The notes beneath the pieces are model-generated. The model saw nothing but the letters and a program-made list of their open reading frames with translations. It was not told the origin of the DNA and did no database searches. From positions 28,032-92,031 of the forward strand of contig CALKBO010000017.1 in assembly GCA_937989875.1 (NCBI GenBank): 64,000 nt of DNA, in the 5' to 3' direction. Source of the DNA: an uncultured Collinsella sp. GTDB lineage: Bacteria; Actinomycetota; Coriobacteriia; Coriobacteriales; Coriobacteriaceae. Shown here one piece after another: positions 8,327-15,747 of this stretch (the stretch's first letter is position 1; the number at the start of each line of letters is the position of its first letter). Both the position numbers and the translations under genes were made by a program.

Positions 8327-9568
8327 TTGACCGCCGCAACCACGCCTAAAAGTAAGCCAACCGCCGCCGCGCTCTCCCCCGCGCGCACCAAGCTCTGCCT
8401 GGCGCTGCTCGTGCTGTTGGGATTCTCGCTCGGCTGCTCCGAGTTCGTGGTCATCGGCATCGAAAGCGACTTGGCAACGGAACTCGGCATATCACTTGCC
8501 ACTGCGGGCCAGCTCATCAGCGTGTTTGCGCTCGTCTACGCTATCGCGACGCCGGTGCTCGCGCTCAGCACGGGGCGATTCCGCCGCTACCAGCTGCTCG
8601 TGTGCTACAGCATCGTCTTTGTGCTCGGCAACCTGGTCATGGCGTTGGCGCCCAACTTCCAGGTGCTGTTCATCTCGCGCATCATCCTGGGCTCCGTCTC
8701 GGGCGCACTGCTCGCCGTGGGCGTGACGTACATCCCCGAGCTTCTGTCTCCGCAGCAAACTTCGCTTGCCATCTCGGTGGTATATGGTGCGTTTTCCGTG
8801 GCAATGGTCTTTGTCACTTCGATCGGCAAGTTTGTGGCCGACACGCTCGATTGGCACGTGGCCATGTACGGCACGCTGGCCTTTGCCGTTCTGATCTGCG
8901 GAGCGCTCGTGGCGTTTATGCCGCGCGCTGGGCAAACCGACGAGCCCGCCACTTTTCGCGAGCAGGCGGGTCTGCTACGCGAGCCGAGCATCATCACCGG
9001 CATGCTCATCTTTTTGTTTGGCGTGGGGTCGGTCTATGTGTTCTACGGCTACGTGACGCCCTATCTGGAGCAGGTGTTGGGTATGGGCACGGTCGAAGCC
9101 AGCACCACGCTCATGGCCTACGGCGTGTTCTGCCTGGTTTCGAACATCCTGGGCGGATGGATTGACGCGCGCTTTGGCATGAAGGCACTGCTGGTTACGT
9201 TTGTGCTGCAGGCAGCGGCATTGTTTGGGCTGTTTGCCGTGGGCGCTGCCATGCCGCTCGCACTTGTCTTTGTCTTTAGCCTGGCGATGCTCATGTACCT
9301 GTTCTCGGTGTCGTGCATCACGCACTTTATGGACGTGGCACGCAGCCGCCATCCCAAGTCGATGGTACTCGCAAGTTCGGTTGAGCCCATGGCGTTTAAC
9401 GTCGGCATTTCGTTTGGCACCGCAGTGGGCGGCGCCGTGGTAAGCAGCGTTGGCATTGCGTACGTGGGCGCAGTGGGCGCCGCGTTCTCGCTTGTGGCCT
9501 GGGCACTCACACTGGTGACGATTAAGTTGGCTCGCTGGGAACGCAAGAGGGCGATGGCGCAGGCGTAG
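8327..9568 (+). CDS. MFS transporter (DHA1/AraJ-like sugar or drug exporter)
   Basis: 413 aa with about 12 hydrophobic segments. The first helix contains GFSLGCSEFVVIGI, like the EFxxxG pattern of the AraJ/YdhP group of 12-TM exporters. The second segment is followed by LALSTGRFRRYQ, an MFS loop 2-3 motif. The chosen start is TTG at 8327 with GGAG eight bases upstream. A longer reading from 8216 would translate the 33-bp hairpin repeat and is therefore unlikely. It probably exports a small sugar or drug by proton antiport. The phosphatase gene follows 45 nt downstream. Confidence 0.85.
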   Translation: MTAATTPKSKPTAAALSPARTKLCLALLVLLGFSLGCSEFVVIGIESDLATELGISLATAGQLISVFALVYAIATPVLALSTGRFRRYQLLVCYSIVFVLGNLVMALAPNFQVLFISRIILGSVSGALLAVGVTYIPELLSPQQTSLAISVVYGAFSVAMVFVTSIGKFVADTLDWHVAMYGTLAFAVLICGALVAFMPRAGQTDEPATFREQAGLLREPSIITGMLIFLFGVGSVYVFYGYVTPYLEQVLGMGTVEASTTLMAYGVFCLVSNILGGWIDARFGMKALLVTFVLQAAALFGLFAVGAAMPLALVFVFSLAMLMYLFSVSCITHFMDVARSRHPKSMVLASSVEPMAFNVGISFGTAVGGAVVSSVGIAYVGAVGAAFSLVAWALTLVTIKLARWERKRAMAQA

Positions 9569-9613
9569 ATGCGATACTCGAGCTCGATGATGGCGATCGA
9601 AAGGAAACCGCAT

Positions 9614-10060
9614 ATGCAACGTGTACTGTTTATCTGCTATGGAAATATCTGTCGCTCGACGATGGCTGAGCCCGTGTTTACCGAGCTAGTGCGGCGCGCC
9701 GGGCGCGCGGGCGAGTTTGTCATTGATTCCGCTGCGACCTCGACCGAGGAGATCGGCAACCCGCCACACCACGGCACCATTGCCAAACTACGCGAGGTCG
9801 GGATTCCCGTCGTCGCACATCGCGCGCGTCAGGTGCGTCGCGCGGAGTATGGCGACTGGGACCACATTGTCTATATGGACGACGAGAACGCCTGCGGCCT
9901 GCACCGTATCTTTGGCAAGGACCCCGATGGCAAGATCTCGCGCCTGCTCGATTGGACCGATCGCCCCGGCGACGTGGCCGACCCCTGGTACACCGGCAAT
10001 TTCGACGCCACCTACCGCGATGTACTCGCCGGTTGCACCGCTATGCTCGAGCAGCTGTAG
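9614..10060 (+). CDS. Low-molecular-weight protein-tyrosine-phosphatase
   Basis: 148 aa, the usual length. The N-terminal P-loop CYGNICR (residues 8-14) matches CX5R with the nucleophilic Cys, and DPWYTGNFD near the C-terminus carries the general-acid Asp. It removes phosphate from protein tyrosines in the cytosol. The ATG at 9614 follows AAAGGA; upstream in-frame starts have no SD. It lies 45 nt after the MFS gene on the same strand and may be cotranscribed. No tyrosine kinase is nearby. Confidence 0.92.
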   Translation: MQRVLFICYGNICRSTMAEPVFTELVRRAGRAGEFVIDSAATSTEEIGNPPHHGTIAKLREVGIPVVAHRARQVRRAEYGDWDHIVYMDDENACGLHRIFGKDPDGKISRLLDWTDRPGDVADPWYTGNFDATYRDVLAGCTAMLEQL

Positions 10061-10097
10061 GTTCGTGGGCGCACGAACCGCGCCCACGGCATAAATC

Positions 10098-10161
10098 GAG
10101 CGTAGATTTTCTCCCACTTTGAGCGTTCAAGTGCGCTCTATACGGAAGAAAATCCACGCTC
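10098..10161. repeat. Dyad repeat (GAGCGTAGATTTTCT type)
   Basis: 15-bp arms with one mismatch (GAGCGTAGATTTTCT and complement) surround a 34-nt loop, between the convergent phosphatase and AAA ATPase genes. It may act as a bidirectional terminator, but there is no long T-run. Confidence 0.6.
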
Positions 10162-10163
10162 AT

Positions 10164-10198
10164 GGATGTGACAAAGGGACTACCCCTTTGCCACATCC
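10164..10198. repeat. CAAAGGGAC interspersed hairpin, copy at 10164
   Basis: A member of the dyad family also found at 8237, 11714, 22634 and 36000: GGATGTGACAAAGGG against CCCTTTGCCACATCC. It lies between convergent genes, 10 nt from the stop of the AAA ATPase gene. Confidence 0.8.
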
Positions 10199-10208
10199 GG
10201 GACTGGCC

Positions 10209-11570
10209 CTAGACCGGCTTGACCTCCAGCTTTATCCCTTCGGCGCAGGAGTCGCCCAAAACATCCGAAAGGGCCCAGGTCGCATATAGCGGCAAATAGA
10301 GAACCGCTCCGTTGCGCTCAACGTTGCCTCTCGAGAAAACAATCCCGAGCCTTACGCCATATTCAGCCGTATCAAGCACATGACCGAGCGCAGCGTGCGC
10401 GTGGTAATAGGAGCCCGATTTAACCTCGATCGGAACAGCCGTCCCATCCGGTCCATCGACCACAAAGTCCACTTCACCGCGCTTTTTTGTCTGATAGTAG
10501 TAAAGCTGGCGATTTTGGGCAGCCAGCTGCTGGGCCACCACGTTTTCGTAAATGCCGCCCAGATTGGGCTCCTTGCTATCAAGATACGCCGCTTGGGCGA
10601 CTCCAACGGGGTAGCGCGCCATCAACATGCCCGTATCCGATTGATATAGCTTGAACTGCGATGGCCGTGCCGTCTTGAGCAGGGGCGATTTTGGCTCGGT
10701 TACGATATCGGCTTTGAGAGCAACGCCGGCATCGACAAGCCATACAAAATCTCGCTGATACTTCTCGTAGTGAGCCTTGGGGTCAATGGAATTGAGCACG
10801 AAGCGCTTGTTTTCGCCCTCGAGCATAATAGGGAGCTGATCGTAGATGCTCTGCACCTGCAGGGCTCGCCCGCTTGCATACTTGGAGATATCCCGCCGGT
10901 ACTGTTCGTTGAGCTCTGACTGCAGCTGACGAACAGAGGCAAGGTCGCCTTGCGTGTCAAGGAAACGCTGCACGACCTCCGGCATTCCGCCGACAACGGT
11001 ATAGGTCCTGAAGTTTGCCATCATCGCGTCATGAATGTAATCAGGAATGGGCCTCTCGCTGATACACGCGTCACGTATCGTTTGGAGAGCCCCCTCGCTC
11101 ACCCCGGTTGCCCAGCAAAACTCCTCAAAATCGAGCGGGAACATCCTAAGCTCGTGGACATACCCCACGGGATAGGACCTGACGCCCTTGAACTGAGTCC
11201 CGAGCATTGACCCCGAAAACGCCCAGCGGCACCTCCCGTCCTCAACAAGGAACTTTGCCATCGTCATGATGTCGGGGGCCTCTTGGACCTCATCGATAAA
11301 CACGAGCGTTTTGCCTGGTGCAATCGACTTTCCCGAAAGAAGCGTCACCCTGCTGATGAAATCATCGGCATCCCGCGCCTCGAGAAGAGCATCTTTTGCC
11401 TGGCGATTTTCCATGAGGTTAAGCTCGATGTAGGTTGCATGGTTGGCTTTGCCAAATGCGCGAATCGAATAGCTTTTGCCAATCTGGCGAGAACCCGTAA
11501 TGAATAAGGCCTTTTGCTCGGCAGACTTCAGCCAGCGCTCCAGCTCTGCAGCTATTTTCCTGCGCAGCAT
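10209..11570 (-). CDS. AAA ATPase with DUF4143 domain
   Basis: 453 aa. The N-terminal AAA_14 domain has Walker A GSRQIGKS and Walker B TLVFIDEVQEAP. The C-terminal DUF4143 part has the conserved pattern GGIYENVVAQQL followed by KKRGEVDFVVDG, which resembles a nuclease-like D-E-K fold, and PIEVKSG. These proteins are common and mostly uncharacterised; some may act in toxin-antitoxin-like or mobile settings. The ATG at 11570 has GGGGAGAG upstream. The gene is isolated and flanked on both sides by CAAAGGGAC hairpins. Confidence 0.88.
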   Translation of the reverse strand: MLRRKIAAELERWLKSAEQKALFITGSRQIGKSYSIRAFGKANHATYIELNLMENRQAKDALLEARDADDFISRVTLLSGKSIAPGKTLVFIDEVQEAPDIMTMAKFLVEDGRCRWAFSGSMLGTQFKGVRSYPVGYVHELRMFPLDFEEFCWATGVSEGALQTIRDACISERPIPDYIHDAMMANFRTYTVVGGMPEVVQRFLDTQGDLASVRQLQSELNEQYRRDISKYASGRALQVQSIYDQLPIMLEGENKRFVLNSIDPKAHYEKYQRDFVWLVDAGVALKADIVTEPKSPLLKTARPSQFKLYQSDTGMLMARYPVGVAQAAYLDSKEPNLGGIYENVVAQQLAAQNRQLYYYQTKKRGEVDFVVDGPDGTAVPIEVKSGSYYHAHAALGHVLDTAEYGVRLGIVFSRGNVERNGAVLYLPLYATWALSDVLGDSCAEGIKLEVKPV

Positions 11571-11713
11571 AGGCTCTCCCCTCAGTGTCATCAAATGAAA
11601 TACAAAGTTTTATACGCTTGATTATCGATGAAACGCAAAATTTTTAGAACCTAAAATCGGATGAAATGCAGAGATTTGAGATTACAAGCATAATAGAAGG
11701 GGCACCACCGGCG

Positions 11714-11746
11714 AATGTGACAAAAGAACTGTCCCTTTGTCACATT
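11714..11746. repeat. CAAAGGGAC interspersed hairpin, copy at 11714
   Basis: AATGTGACAAAAGAAC against GTCCCTTTGTCACATT. It lies 9 nt from the stop of the TIGR04076-like gene and about 145 nt from the start of the AAA ATPase gene. Confidence 0.8.
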
Positions 11747-11754
11747 GCGCTCGA

Positions 11755-12084
11755 CTACTCGTCGACGATCTCGGCAAGCCAGACGTTCAGCGTATCGACC
11801 TCGGGACAGCAGAACTTTGCCGTACCAGGCTCGTTGCCGGGCACGGTTCCGCCATAGCGCAGGATATCGATATAGGGAAAGCCCACATGGCAGGCCATGG
11901 CACACATCTTGCCGCGGTCGCGGTCAAAGTCGAAGACGTCGCCCGGCTTGTGACCATGGTGGCAGCGGCACGCACCCAGCTGGTCCACGCAGCTCACGCG
12001 GATACGCGGACGCTTGCCACGCGGCGCGCCGAGCGGCTTGCCCCCGCCCGCAGGCTTGACGCCGCCCTCATCAGCATTACTCAT
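11755..12084 (-). CDS. TIGR04076-like small Cys-rich protein
   Basis: 109 aa. It contains several conserved Cys (a C-R-C-H-H-G cluster, then MCAMACHVGFPYI) and a C-terminal block YGGTVPGNEPGTAKFCCPE that I associate with the TIGR04076 family, whose function is unknown. The Cys and His pattern suggests metal binding (inference). The start overlaps the last codons of the pyridoxamine kinase gene (ATG at 12084; TTG at 12090 is an alternative), so the two genes are probably translationally coupled. Confidence 0.75.
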   Translation of the reverse strand: MSNADEGGVKPAGGGKPLGAPRGKRPRIRVSCVDQLGACRCHHGHKPGDVFDFDRDRGKMCAMACHVGFPYIDILRYGGTVPGNEPGTAKFCCPEVDTLNVWLAEIVDE

Positions 12085-12901
12085 GGTCAATCACATCCAG
12101 GCAGGCCTCGATGGGAAGGCCGGCGGACTTATCCTCCTGGTCGGCATTGCGCTCGATAAGCTCAGCCACCACGCGCATGGCATCGGACGTCGCGCGCTGC
12201 AGACTCCAACCTGCCATAACGCGGCCGACGAGCACCGCCGAGAACGTGTCGCCCGTGCCCGGGAAATAGACCGGGATCAGGTCGAAGGGAATCGTGAAGT
12301 ACTCCCCCGCCACATGGTCGTAACCGATGACGACATTCGCACCGTCGACCACAGCGCTCGTAATGACCACCGACTTGGCGCCCAGGGCACGCACGGCATC
12401 CACAAGAGTGCGGCCCTCATCGGGCGTGATTTGCTCGGCAATGGGCGTATCGGTGAGCAGGCACGCCTCGGTGTAGTTTGGCACCGCATAGTCGGCGCAC
12501 TCGAGCAGGCTGCGCATGAGACCGATCGTGGACTCGGGCACGCCGGCGTAGAGCTTGCCGTTGTCGCCCATGATGGGGTCGACGAACACCTTGGTACCCT
12601 TTTGCGCGCGACGGTGGCAGAAGTCCGAAATGATGCGCGTCTCTTCCTCGGTCACGATAAAGCCGGTGGAGATGGCGTCGAACTCAAAGCCGAGCTCCTC
12701 CCAGATGGCGAGGCTCTGGCGCACGTACTCGGTGGTGTCGTGGATGTAGAACTTGGGATAGTTGAGTGTATCGGACACCAACGCCGTCGGCAGATTGTGG
12801 ATGCGATAGCCCATATGCGACAGCACCGGCAGCATGGCGGAAAGCGCGACCTTGCCGTAGCCGCACATATCGTTGATCAGCAGCAGCTGAGTGTTCTTCA
12901 T
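12077..12901 (-). CDS. Pyridoxamine/pyridoxal kinase (PdxY-like)
   Basis: A 274-aa ribokinase-fold kinase. NDMCGYGKVALS at residues 9-20 is the N-terminal substrate loop. FVDPIMGDNGKLY and YFPGTGDTFSAVLVG carry the family motifs, the latter with the anion hole and catalytic Asp. It phosphorylates B6 vitamers (pyridoxamine or pyridoxal) with ATP in the salvage pathway. Hydroxymethylpyrimidine kinase is the main alternative, but the N-terminal pattern favours the PdxY branch. The ATG at 12901 follows GGGAG. Confidence 0.88.
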   Translation of the reverse strand: MKNTQLLLINDMCGYGKVALSAMLPVLSHMGYRIHNLPTALVSDTLNYPKFYIHDTTEYVRQSLAIWEELGFEFDAISTGFIVTEEETRIISDFCHRRAQKGTKVFVDPIMGDNGKLYAGVPESTIGLMRSLLECADYAVPNYTEACLLTDTPIAEQITPDEGRTLVDAVRALGAKSVVITSAVVDGANVVIGYDHVAGEYFTIPFDLIPVYFPGTGDTFSAVLVGRVMAGWSLQRATSDAMRVVAELIERNADQEDKSAGLPIEACLDVIDHE

Positions 12902-13349
12902 GAGGGTCTCCCTTGGTTCGGGCACGGCGCAGCAGCGCCACAGTGCGACTAAGTGTAGCGCAGGGGACGTTGTGAGCGGGCGCTACGGTCGCGAAGAGCG
13001 CATTGTTGCGAAAAGGTTACGAAAACGAGGTAGTCGTTGGGGACGTTCTTAAATGACTAGTCAAACAAGAACGTCCCCAACGACTATCCCGGCAATTAGC
13101 CCAAGGAGTGTCCCCAAGTGCCGGCACATAAGGAACGTCCCTAAGTGCCAAAACGACTGGTCGGGCAACGCCGATGTTTTGGCGAAGTCAGCGAAAACCC
13201 GCCAGAGTGAGCAAGGTGCCTTGAAACGAGGCGGTATTGACCTTCTGGTCATGCCGCCGAAATTGAAAGGCAGATTGCCGCTCTGGCGGGTTTGCAGCGT
13301 CGAGCCGTTGCGCGGTTTGGTAAAACCGCGCAACAACTACTTTGGTACC
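12902..13349. other. Repeat-rich intergenic region between the pyridoxamine kinase gene and the marR operon
   Basis: No gene is supported. It holds the 56-bp dyad (13031-13086), then degenerate copies of GTCCCTAAGTGCC-like text (13105-13155), a larger dyad with arms AAACCCGCCAGAG (13196-13207) and complement (13281-13293), and a compact hairpin GTTGCGCGGTTT/AAACCGCGCAAC at 13307-13336. The stretch ACCTTCTGGTCATGCC (13239-13254) also occurs in the 6127-6171 hairpin. Confidence 0.6.
13031..13086. repeat. 56-bp dyad repeat, copy 2
   Basis: Nearly identical to 6066-6121: the same 20-nt arms and one visible substitution in the loop. The high identity of copies 7 kb apart argues for recent spread or strong constraint. 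Confidence 0.8.
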
Positions 13350-13409
13350 TTGACATTCATTTCTCATGCTCCTAGATTGGTTAGGCACAAAACAATTCCA
13401 CTACCTAAC
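13350..13409 (+). promoter_or_regulatory. Promoter and possible MarR operator of the ABC exporter operon
   Basis: TTGACA at 13350-13355 and TAGATT at 13373-13378 with a 17-nt spacer make a good housekeeping promoter. An inverted repeat, GTTAGG (13380-13385) and CCTAAC (13404-13409), overlaps the expected transcription start. MarR proteins commonly bind such dyads in their own promoters, so autorepression is likely, but this is inferred. Confidence 0.6.
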
Positions 13410-13433
13410 TAAAGAAAGGAGCAGCACTCATTC

Positions 13434-13940
13434 ATGTGCGATGAACCTCTTAACCTTTGTTCGCACGAGCCCGACGGCGACCCGTCACAGCCGGCGGATG
13501 CACCCGAAGCGGTTAGCTCAGAAGACAAGCTTGCCAAGCGCATCCTCAATGGCCTGGGCTTTTGCGGCCATTACATGCATTTTCATGGCGGAGGCGTGTC
13601 CGGCAAGGCGCCCATCATCTGCCTGCTGGCCAAGCAACCCGGCGGCGAGATGTCGCAGCAGGAACTCGGCATGCACTTTGACCTCAAGCCGGGGTCGCTT
13701 TCCGAGATCCTGTCCAAGCTCGAGCTCAACGGCCTCATCGAGCGCAGCCGTAACCCCAAGGATCGACGGCAGCTCACCATTCGCCTGACCGAAACCGGCC
13801 GGGAAAACGCCCGCATCGACCAGGCAGCCCGCATTCGCTTTAGAGAGCAGGCCTTTGGTGCCCTCAACCACGACGAGCGCGAGCAGCTCGCCGAAATGCT
13901 CGAGAAAATCCGTGTAACCTGGGAGGAACTGGATGATTAA
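13434..13940 (+). CDS. MarR family transcriptional regulator
   Basis: 168 aa with a winged helix-turn-helix. The region MSQQELGMHFDLKPGSLSEILSKLE is the recognition helix area, and SRNPKDRRQLTIRLTETG is the wing (conserved DxR). It is the first gene of the operon, and its end overlaps the start of the ABC gene by 8 nt (shared ATGATTAA). It probably represses the exporter and responds to a ligand. AAAGGAG lies a little far from the ATG. The N-terminal 40 residues are unconserved and Cys/Pro-rich. Confidence 0.92.
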   Translation: MCDEPLNLCSHEPDGDPSQPADAPEAVSSEDKLAKRILNGLGFCGHYMHFHGGGVSGKAPIICLLAKQPGGEMSQQELGMHFDLKPGSLSEILSKLELNGLIERSRNPKDRRQLTIRLTETGRENARIDQAARIRFREQAFGALNHDEREQLAEMLEKIRVTWEELDD

Positions 13941-15747
13941 AACCCTCATGGGCAGCATCCGCGACTATATGAAAGTCACTGTTGCCACGCCATTGCTCGT
14001 GCTTGGCGAGGTACTCTGCGAGATGCTGATTCCATTTATCACCGCCAACCTGATCGACGCCATCAAAGACGGCGCCACCGTAGCCGAGATGCTTCCCACC
14101 GCGGGCTTTTTGGTGCTCATCGCGCTGACGTCGCTTGCTTTTGGCGCCGCTGCCGGCGTCACCTGCAGCCATGCGAGTTGCGGCTTCGCTAAGAACCTGC
14201 GTCACGACCTGTTCTACAAGATCCAGACGTTCAGCTTTGCCAACATCGATGAGTTCTCGAGCTCCTCGCTCGTCACGCGCCTGACCACCGATATCAACAA
14301 CGTGCAGCAGGCCTTTATGATGATCATCCGTATCGCCGTGCGCGCGCCGCTGGTATTGATCTTCGCCTTTACCATGGCATTTATCATGGGCGGCAGCGTC
14401 GCTATGGTCTACCTGGTCATCATTCCGCTGCTGGGCTTTGGGCTGTTCTTTATCATCTTTAAGGTGCGCCCCATCTTCTCGCGCGTGTTCCACAAGTACG
14501 ACGCCCTTAACGAGTCCGTCGAGGAAAACGTCACCGGCATGCGCGTAGTTAAGAGCTATGTGCGCGAAGACTTTGAGAAGGAGAAGTTCGCGACCGCCGC
14601 ACGCGACGTCCAGATGGACTTCACCCGCGCCGAGAAGCTGCTCGCCTTTAACAACCCCATGATGAACATCTGCGTCAACGGCGCGTTTGTCGTCATCATC
14701 TACCTGGGCTCCAAGCTCATCATCACGAGCCAGGGCACGCTGTTCGACGTGGGCCAGCTCTCCTCGATCTTTACCTATGGCTTCCAGATCCTCATGAGCC
14801 TGATGCAGCTGTCGATGATCTTTGTCATGGTGACCATGGCCGACGAATCGGCACACCGCATTACCGAGGTGCTTGCCGCCGAACCCACGATCGCTGATCC
14901 CGCCGAGCCCGTGCTCGAGGTTGTCGACGGCTCCATCGACTTTGACCACGTGAGCTTTAAGTATTCCGCGCATGCGAAGCGCCAGGCGCTCGACGATATC
15001 GACCTGCACATTAAGAGCGGCGAGACCATCGGCATCATCGGCGGCACCGGCTCGGCCAAGTCCACGCTTGTAAACCTCATCGCCCGCCTGTACGACGCCA
15101 CCGAGGGCACCGTGCGCGTGGGCGGCATGGACGTGCGCGACTACGACTTGGACGCCTTGCGCCACCAAGTGGCCATGGTGCTACAGAAAAACGTGCTGTT
15201 TAGCGGTACCATCGCCGAGAATCTGCGCTGGGGCGACCCGAACGCCACCGACGAGGAGGTCCGCGAGGCGGCACATCTGGCCTGCGCCGACGAGTTTGTC
15301 GACGGCTTCCCCAAGGGCTATGACACCTGGATCGAACAGGGCGGCTCCAATGTCTCGGGCGGTCAGAAGCAGCGCCTGTGCATTGCGCGCGCCCTGCTGC
15401 GTCGCCCCAAGATCTTGATCCTGGACGACTCCACCAGCGCCGTTGACACCAAGACCGACGCCAAGATTCGCGCAGGGCTGGCAAGCTATCTGCCCAACAC
15501 GACCAAGCTCATCATCGCCCAGCGCATTAGCTCCGTGCAGGACGCAGACCGCATCATCGTCATGGAGGGCGGCCGTATCGCGCAGATCGGTAACCACGAC
15601 GAGCTGCTCAAGACGAGCGAGATCTACCGCGAGACCTTCACCTCGCAGAACAAGATGTCTGCCGAGGGCGAAGAGGCCGTCGAAGCCGACACCGAGGCAT
15701 CCGCAACACAAGCTCAGACCCAGGAAGGAGGCGAGGCACATGAGTAA
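13933..15747 (+). CDS. ABC exporter half-transporter, degenerate-site subunit
   Basis: 604 aa: a six-helix exporter membrane domain (residues about 1-310) followed by an ATPase domain. Walker A reads GGTGSAKST, with Ala in place of the usual Gly. The signature is NVSGGQKQRLCIARAL. Walker B is ILILDDSTSA, with Asp in place of the catalytic Glu. This indicates the degenerate half of a heterodimer, with the next gene supplying the canonical site. The C-terminal tail is acidic and Gln/Thr-rich. Start and stop overlap the flanking genes, so the three proteins are made in a coupled way. The substrate is unknown (drug, peptide or lipid). Confidence 0.92.
   Translation: MIKTLMGSIRDYMKVTVATPLLVLGEVLCEMLIPFITANLIDAIKDGATVAEMLPTAGFLVLIALTSLAFGAAAGVTCSHASCGFAKNLRHDLFYKIQTFSFANIDEFSSSSLVTRLTTDINNVQQAFMMIIRIAVRAPLVLIFAFTMAFIMGGSVAMVYLVIIPLLGFGLFFIIFKVRPIFSRVFHKYDALNESVEENVTGMRVVKSYVREDFEKEKFATAARDVQMDFTRAEKLLAFNNPMMNICVNGAFVVIIYLGSKLIITSQGTLFDVGQLSSIFTYGFQILMSLMQLSMIFVMVTMADESAHRITEVLAAEPTIADPAEPVLEVVDGSIDFDHVSFKYSAHAKRQALDDIDLHIKSGETIGIIGGTGSAKSTLVNLIARLYDATEGTVRVGGMDVRDYDLDALRHQVAMVLQKNVLFSGTIAENLRWGDPNATDEEVREAAHLACADEFVDGFPKGYDTWIEQGGSNVSGGQKQRLCIARALLRRPKILILDDSTSAVDTKTDAKIRAGLASYLPNTTKLIIAQRISSVQDADRIIVMEGGRIAQIGNHDELLKTSEIYRETFTSQNKMSAEGEEAVEADTEASATQAQTQEGGEAHE

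Noticed and set aside
13307..13336. Terminator for the pyridoxamine kinase gene
   Set aside because: The hairpin is strong, but that gene is transcribed leftwards away from it, and no T-run follows.
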